31,636 nucleotides of DNA from a virus, in IMG/VR virus record IMGVR_UViG_3300030104_006434, positions 1-31,636 of that record. One strand, 5' to 3'. The notes beneath the pieces were generated by a model. That model saw only the letters and a list, made by a program, of their open reading frames with translations, was not told the origin of the DNA and searched no databases. Shown piece by piece: positions 1-7,800 of the stretch (position 1 is its first letter; every line of letters begins with the position of its first letter). Position numbers and translations under genes: made by a program.

Positions 1-510
1 TTAGATGATTCTATAGATGATATTAATGAAGGATTAGATGGCATTACAGGAATGATTAGTACTCAAAATATAGATACATTAAATGAAATAGGCTCTATAG
101 AACAAAATGCTCGAAATACAATTGATGCTTCAGCTGATTCTGCAAATCTTCGCTTAGGACAGGCATTAGATAGTATCAATCAATCCAATATAAGTACAGG
201 CGCAGTTCGTAGAATGGGTAATGAAGTTCGTAAAAAATTAAATAAAAATTTAGATGCTACTGCTAAAAATGTATTTGCAAAAAGTGAATCAGCAATTGAT
301 AGAGTTAATGTGTCTAATCGTGCAAGTATTGATAAAATAAGAGGACTTCAAGAGCAATTAAAAGGTAAAAAGAAACAAGCTCAAAAAGATAAAAGAATGG
401 CTCAATGGGGTACTGCTATAGGAGTTGGATCATTAATATCAGATGTTTTTCTTCCTGGCTCTGGTCAAGTACTTAGAACTGGTTTTAATGCTTATAGTAA
501 GTATAGTTAA
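1..510 (+). CDS. coiled-coil virion protein, 5' end missing
   Basis: The reading frame is open from the first base of the window, so this is the C-terminal 169 residues of a longer protein; the first in-window ATG (base 52) is probably internal. The chain is rich in Asn, Ser, Ala, Lys and Arg with heptad-like spacing, suggesting a long helical coiled coil. It ends with a Gly/Val/Leu-rich hydrophobic stretch (GTAIGVGSLISDVFLPGSG) and a short polar tail. The stop overlaps the next start as TAATG, so the two are translationally coupled. I recognise no family. Size, composition and position before very large virion proteins resemble the internal or ejection proteins of podoviruses, but that is inference from context. 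Confidence 0.7.
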   Translation, partial: LDDSIDDINEGLDGITGMISTQNIDTLNEIGSIEQNARNTIDASADSANLRLGQALDSINQSNISTGAVRRMGNEVRKKLNKNLDATAKNVFAKSESAIDRVNVSNRASIDKIRGLQEQLKGKKKQAQKDKRMAQWGTAIGVGSLISDVFLPGSGQVLRTGFNAYSKYS

Positions 511-1805
511 TGGCAGACCCTAAAAAACCACAAAATGTTGATATAAATGCTTTATTTCGTATGCGAAATCAGCAAATACGTCAAGAGACTTCTGATATTG
601 ACAAATTAATGACTATGTTTGGTGAATCTGCTTTAAAAACAGATACGGTAGAAGGATATGAAACTGCGATACAAAATATTGATAAAATATCAGGAGAACA
701 TTCATATAATAAGATTAAAGGTAGTCTTTTAAAAGAAAGATTAAATCTTGAAAAATCAAATCAAATGATTTTTGATGAAGTTCAAACAAATGCTACAAAT
801 TTGTTAGGTCAAGTTAAAGGTGGGTCAACAGAAGGAATGTATAGTTTAATTAATGATTTAACCACTTCTATAAATAATAAAAAATCAAAATTTAATCAAG
901 TTGAAAATAATGAGCTTACTGATATAATGAATCAATTAAATAGTCTCTATAAAGTTAATGAAGCAACTAATCTTGAAAATGTTATTAAAATGGATCAAAC
1001 AGATAAAGCTTTGTTTGACTATTATTTACGAACAGGGCAACCAGATAATGCTGCTATTATTGCAAGAGATGAAAACACAGAAAATGAAGCAGAATTTATT
1101 GCTGTTAATAAACCTGATAAAAATTTAGCTAAAATTACTTCTTCACCAGATAAATATGGTGGTTATGACCCTATTACAGCATCAAATTTGGAAACAAGAT
1201 TTAAATCAATTAGAGAAGCAAATAGTGATTTACAATTTTATACCACACCTTCAAAAGACGGGGGAAGTAAATCACCAGTATATGTTCCTGAATCAACTGT
1301 TTTCTCTGGGTTTTCAACTTCTCCTTCAACTGAAGTTTTACCAGAAGCATATGGTTTAATGTCAAAACATTTTATAAGTCTAATCCCTCCAGGCGTATTT
1401 CAAGATTTGCAAGATGAAGAAAATGAAAAATTTCAATATACAGACCAATCAGGTAATAACGTAATTTCAAAATTAACAGACCCAGATGCTAAATACGACT
1501 CTAGTGGTAGAATGAGATTAGAATATATAAATGCTTTGTATAAATATTCTCAAAAAAGAGCCCTTACTAGAGATACATCTAAAATACCGTTTTACAGTGG
1601 GGAAAAAAGTCCTGCGAATCAAGAATTATTTAATGAATTAATGATTGAAAATAAATTTACAACTAAAGAAGAACAAGAAGGTTTAAATAGATTTACTCAA
1701 GAATTTTACGATGAACCTCTACAGTGGTTACAAGATGCAGACAAATTAATTAAAGGTGAAGTAAAAACATCATCGAGTTATGACGATTACCAAATGGCTC
1801 CATAA
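510..1805 (+). CDS. hypothetical virion-module protein (431 aa)
   Basis: The ATG overlaps the upstream stop (TAATG) and the gene ends six bases before the giant gene, so it is part of one virion operon. The protein is hydrophilic, with Asn/Lys/Glu-rich helical segments in the first 150 residues and a Pro/Ser/Gly-richer middle (about 225-290). There is no signal peptide, membrane segment or recognised catalytic motif. By position it may be an internal virion or adaptor protein working with the next two large proteins. I do not recognise the family, so the role rests on context only. The gene itself is certain from its length, coupling and uniform composition. Confidence 0.8.
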   Translation: MADPKKPQNVDINALFRMRNQQIRQETSDIDKLMTMFGESALKTDTVEGYETAIQNIDKISGEHSYNKIKGSLLKERLNLEKSNQMIFDEVQTNATNLLGQVKGGSTEGMYSLINDLTTSINNKKSKFNQVENNELTDIMNQLNSLYKVNEATNLENVIKMDQTDKALFDYYLRTGQPDNAAIIARDENTENEAEFIAVNKPDKNLAKITSSPDKYGGYDPITASNLETRFKSIREANSDLQFYTTPSKDGGSKSPVYVPESTVFSGFSTSPSTEVLPEAYGLMSKHFISLIPPGVFQDLQDEENEKFQYTDQSGNNVISKLTDPDAKYDSSGRMRLEYINALYKYSQKRALTRDTSKIPFYSGEKSPANQELFNELMIENKFTTKEEQEGLNRFTQEFYDEPLQWLQDADKLIKGEVKTSSSYDDYQMAP

Positions 1806-1811
1806 TAATAT

Positions 1812-4800
1812 ATGCCAAATCTTGAAGACTACGAAAAAGAAGCTAATGAACTTTTAAATAAAAATTCTCCTTATGCTATGGGAGAAGAAAAGGCTATCTT
1901 AGACTTTATACCATTAATGCTCAACGATGGGAAAACTGTTCAACATCAAATACTTTATAATGATATAAAAAAATTATTGCATCAAAAAGGATATGATGAA
2001 GAAGTACCATCATATAGTCCTGATGCAAAAAATGAATTTACTTTATCATCTTTTAATGTTGGTGACGGAAGTAAAAACAGTCAAAGATTTCAGCATTATA
2101 GAAAAATGTTAAAAGACGTTGCTAATAAAAATTCTACATTTCTTAATTTAACAGAAACTCATAAAAAAAGAATAATTGATAATGAGGCTATAGCTTTAAC
2201 ATCTTTTCAAAATTATGTTGAAGATAATCTGCCTAAAGACCTATCAAGCGAAGATAAAAAAGATATAACCCGTTATCAAAATGCGTATTTAAAAGGCGTT
2301 TGGCTACCAACAGTTAAGCGTTCTATAGATCGTTACGCCCAAGAAGAAAGTGTTCATCGAAGTTCTGAGTATTGGAAAATAGGATTAGCAAATGCTACTG
2401 CGGGTCTTTTTGAAGGTGTATCTAGTAGTCTTCCAACTTATTTAGGTGGTCAAGACAAAGGTTTATTTGACCGCATTTCTGACCACATTAATGAATATTC
2501 TAAAACATTCGAAACAGGTACAGGAATGTTTAGCTTAACTGACGCTGAAGCAAAGGCAGAATATGGTGTTGCTTTAGATATCCCATTTACAGATGTAGAT
2601 ATTCCAACATTAAAAGAAAATTATGCTTTACATAAAGTAATAGAAGCAGTTGCAAGTAATCCTACTAGTATTGCTATGATGGCATCTGCAATGCGTGGAG
2701 GTGGTAAAACGCCAGGATTTAAAAATCAAGCTATTGGTACATTGAAAAATATGGCATTGCCCACCACGGTTGGATATTTAATTGAAACTGGATATTTCCA
2801 AAGAGAATTTGAAGAAAATTTACTATCTCAAAAAGAAATGGCTGAACTTCAAAGAAAAATGTTACCAGATGGAGACGAAAAAGCGCACAAAGACTTTTTT
2901 GAAGAATTTAAAATTGAAATTGATGACGGGCAATATATAACAGCTGACAAATTAGATGAAGAACAAATCAACAATATTAGTCGAGGTATTGCTAGAGAAT
3001 ATGGGATGTATTCAACTATGGCAGAAGCGGTTTCAAGTGTTGGATTTTCTATGGGTAGTGCTGCTTTTAGAAGCGGTAAAAGTTTAGTGTCAGCAAAATA
3101 TCTTCGTTCTAAATCTGGTCAACAGGCAATGGCAAATCAATGGTATAAAAAGATTGGGAAAAAGTTTAGTGGTAAAGCAGGTTGGCTTTCTGCAAACATG
3201 CTTCAAGAAGGATTGACAGAGCGATTTCAAGAAAATATGAACATCGAGTTAATGGATGATTATCTCGCTAATTATAAAAAACTATCTGAAGAAGAAAAGC
3301 AAGAGAGATTAAGTAGTGCTACTTTTGGTGGTATGGCTATGGGTGGAGTATTTGAAGGGGCTAGGGGCATTTATAATATTGCTAGAAATGTAGGTCAACA
3401 AACACCTGAAGCTGAATTTACAGAATTAAATGACCAAGAAGCGAAAGCATATAGGGAGCAAGTACAAGAAATAAAATCAGAAATAGAGACTGCTTCAAAA
3501 AATAAAAAACCATTTATAAATATGGTTGACCAATCGGTGATTCTTCGCAGTCTAAAAGATAGTAATATGAAATTTAGTCAAGAAGTATTAATTAACTCTT
3601 TAAATGCTTATAAAAGTGTTACAAGCATTCATCCAAACGGTGTTAATGAAATAATAATAGACCAATATTTTCAAGCAAGAAGACAAGATGGAACACTTAC
3701 AAATAATAAAAAATTGTTAGCAGTTTTAAAGCATCCTAAAACATCTAAAGTTTTATTAAATAAATTAGAAATAGATGCAGGTTCTTTAAAGAACGTAGGC
3801 ATAAGTGATATAGAAATTAAGGCTGTATTTCCAAATTATATTCCTCCAAAACAAAAAGCTAAGTCTGTAAATACTAAATATACATCAAATTCGGATATAC
3901 CATTACAATCAACAGGTAAAATTAATCAAACCAATACCTCTATTGACCAAGATATTGCAGAGGTAAGTGCTTCATTAACTCAAAATTTAAAAATTAAAGA
4001 TGCTACAAAAGGTCAATTAGAAATACGAACTAAGTTAAAAGCAAGATTAGATTCTTTAAAAAAGCAACGAGATTCTAGAACAAAAGTACAGAATAATAAT
4101 GCACAATTAGACAGTAATACATTTCGCGCTCCATTAAAAGATGGTCAAGACCCTGTTTTAATTAATCGTGTTTTTGGAAAAAAATTAGCAGATCATAAAT
4201 TGAAAAGCGTAGTTGGACCTTTACCTAGTGATGGAAAAGATAATGCTGAATACGGATTTAAAGTTGTTGGTGTATCTCAAGGTGTAAATCCATTAACAAA
4301 CAAAAAAGAAAAAGTTTATAATGTTGTTCCTACACCTAAAAGCTTTGACACATTTAAAGGACTTTTTGGTAAAGCTCCTCCTAAAAATAGTGTTTATCAA
4401 ATATATGAATCTGAAATAGCTATATCTGTTGATGCTAGTATGAAAAGATACAAACCTCAAGAAGGGGTTAAAGCACCTATTACCAAAAATAAAGTTGCTG
4501 AAAAACAGAATATGCCTCAACCAAAAGGTATTCGATTAGCAGTTAGTGATAAAAAAAATGGATTAAAGGAAGTTTTAGATTATATCGCAGTTAATTCTGA
4601 TAATAAAAGAAATAAAGGAATTGCAACTTTATTAAAAAAAGGATTAAAAAATAAAATATCTATTGATTTTAATGGGGCATTAAAAACAGCAGGTGTATTT
4701 AGTGTAAAAAACAATTCAATTCAATTGTCTCCTAGAGGTAAAACGGATATAGAATTAGAAGACCTTATTTTGCATGAAGCAGTTCATGGTCTAACTTCAG

Positions 4801-7800
4801 AAAAAATAAAATTATATAAGAATAATAAATTAAAAAAGAATACTAAGGCTTATAAATCAGTTAAGCAACTTGATGAGATATATAATACTATAAAGGATGG
4901 TTTAAGCAAGGATGAAGAAACATCAATTAAGGCATTACAAACTTTAATTGCAGATGTAAAAACTGGAAAAATATCTAAAAAAGACATAACCAGCTTTCAA
5001 AAAGAACTAAAAGAAGATTTTTACGGATTTACAAAATTAGAAGAATTTGTTGCTGAATTAATGACAAACCCTAGATTTCAACAAAAACTTCAAAAAATTA
5101 AATATCAAAATTCTAATAAAAGCTTACTAGATAAAGTAAAAGAATTAATTATTAAAATATTCAATATTGATAAAACTGATAATGCTTTATTTAATGCTTT
5201 AGCTAATGCTATAAATGTAGTTGGAAGTGATATAATTCGAACAGAACCAAAAGAAAAAGGAATGACTTTTAGTTCTTTTGACCAACCTATTGAAGTAGGA
5301 GATTTAAAAAATACTACTACGGCAACTATTTCTGACCTTGCGTACATAAGACCTAACTTTGAAACTATATTAGAAGCTTTTAAGAAAAGTAAAAAGAAAA
5401 CAATGAAAGCTTTTATGTCTTTAGCTCCTCGTTTAATTGAAAATTATAGGCTTATTAAATCAGAAAGTGGAGATATACTTATATTAGAAGATGGAAAAGC
5501 AATTGGTGAAATAAAAGCAGACGAAACTGAAAAAGGATTAAGAACAGAAAGTTTAATTTTAGGAAAAGGTAAAAAAGCAATAATAGTAAATAATGTTGTC
5601 AGTGTAAATAACGCTGATACTCAAGTTGCTAAATACAACATACCACCTATTAAATCAGAAAAAATTACACAAAATATTTCTAAGCCTAAAGCAAAACCAA
5701 CAAAAACCACTAAATCAGGAGTAACATTATATAAAAAATTATATTCTAATTTATCAAATCAGTTTGATGCATTTGCAAATTTAATAAAACAGACTATGAA
5801 TGTTGTTGGTTTATCTAAAGGTGAAAGATTGTGGAATAAATATGCATCTTGGTATGGTGATGTAGATTATACCTATTCTGGCAAAACACATAAAATGCAA
5901 GAAATGCCTTCTGAAATTCAAGCTATTGCTAGAAATATTGAGCAACAATTAGGAATTGAAGAAGGATATTTTAATAGTGCTTTAGCTAATGTATTTCCAA
6001 GGGGTCAGCAATTAGGAGAACATGCAGATGATGAAAAAATATTTGTAAGGGAAAACAAAACAATTGGAAAAGTTGCTACTGTTAGTTTAGGTGGTTCTAC
6101 TAAAATTATAATTAGAAATGTAAAAACCAATAAAAAAGAATCTATATTAGTTCAAGATGGTGATTTATATGTAATGCCAGGGCAAACATTTCAAATTGAG
6201 CATAAACATTCAGTAACTCCAACACAAGGTGAAAGAGTTAGTATTACTTATAGACATATTCCAAAATCTAGGTTACTTACAAAAAAAGCAGCAAACATTG
6301 CATCATCTAATAAAGGTCAGAAACCTGAAGGATTTTTAAATATTATTGCAAATGCAGATATGGATAAAGAAGAATTAACAGATGATGTTATTACTACTGG
6401 GGCTCAAAATGTTGTTGATGATATTGCAAATAATTTAGGAGAACCTGAACCATCAACTGCTCCCGACCCGAATATTGATGGTATAGAAGAAGATTTTCCA
6501 ATGGATGGATTTAATGAAAATATTGATGAGCGTGATTACAATATTTTTTCTGGATTAGGTTTTAATAAAGGTAACCTTCAAAGGAATGATCAAAAAAGAG
6601 CGAATGATGCATTTGAGTACCTTTGGTTAGAACTACAAACAAGATTTGATGTTGACCAAATGTTTTGGTCTAGTTGGAAAAATATGATGCAAAACAGATT
6701 AGAGGGGACTGTTTTTTCTAAGCAATTTAAAAAATGGTCAGACGGGTATCAGGTTCAATTTGATGGAGCGAGTGACTATACAGGCGTACACGATGGTCAG
6801 TTTATCGTTGAATTTGATGATAAAAAGAAAGGAGATTTACCATTTTCTCCTGAAGAAGCAAAAAAATTAGTAGATATTGCCGAATGGACAGAAGAAACTG
6901 TTAGACAAGGGCTTAACATAAATGATAATGGTCTTGAAAAAGAAACTAAATCAGTTAATACAGGGAAAATTGAAAATTCATTTTTTAGAGCAATAGAGTA
7001 TATTCCAACTGCAAAGCAAAATATTGCAATTGCTAAATCTATTGAAGATGCAAACTCATTTGATGATTGGGTTAATCTTGTTTCTTCTGACCAATTTATA
7101 ATGGAAAATGGTTTTTTCTTAGCGGGTAATAGAAAGCTTATTGACTTTTTTGATTATGATGCTGACGGAGTATTAAGAAATAAGTTTTTAAGATTTTATT
7201 TAAGTGGTTTACCTGAAAATAGAACACCAACTAATAGAGGAAAATCTCAAAAAGGTGCTATAAGAACTTTGTACGGTATTTATACTGCAAATACAAAAAA
7301 TGATAAAGACCCAATTTACAAATTTCGTTTTATGAATCATCGAAACAGAGTTATTAATAGGTACAATACACCAAATAAAATGAGAACTAGAGCTATAGAA
7401 AGAACAAAACAATTTGATACTCAAGATTTAATATATTTATCGATTAATGATTTATATAGGTGGGTGCAAAATGATAATCCAAAATCAAAATATAAAGTAA
7501 GAACAGTTTCTCAAGAGGGTTACAGATTTGATGTAACTGCATTTACAAGAAGTTTAATGAAAGCAGACATGGTTCCTTTAATGATTAGAGGAGATTCTGA
7601 ATTAGTTCCAATAGTTCGTTTAACAAAAGAAGATAAAATTAAAGGTTATGTACCTGAAAAATATTGGGCTGAAGAATTAGGCGATTTAACTACTGAAGAG
7701 CAATTAGAATTTGCAAAGTGGGGTGAGGGTTATTTAGCAAATGAAAAAACAGATGAATATTTAAAAGAAGTAGTTGGTTTTTCAGGGAAAAACGGGATTG

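Noticed and set aside
4293-5347. Minus-strand ORFs inside the giant gene
   Set aside because: Antisense shadows of an AT-rich coding frame, with no ribosome binding sites or protein-like composition.
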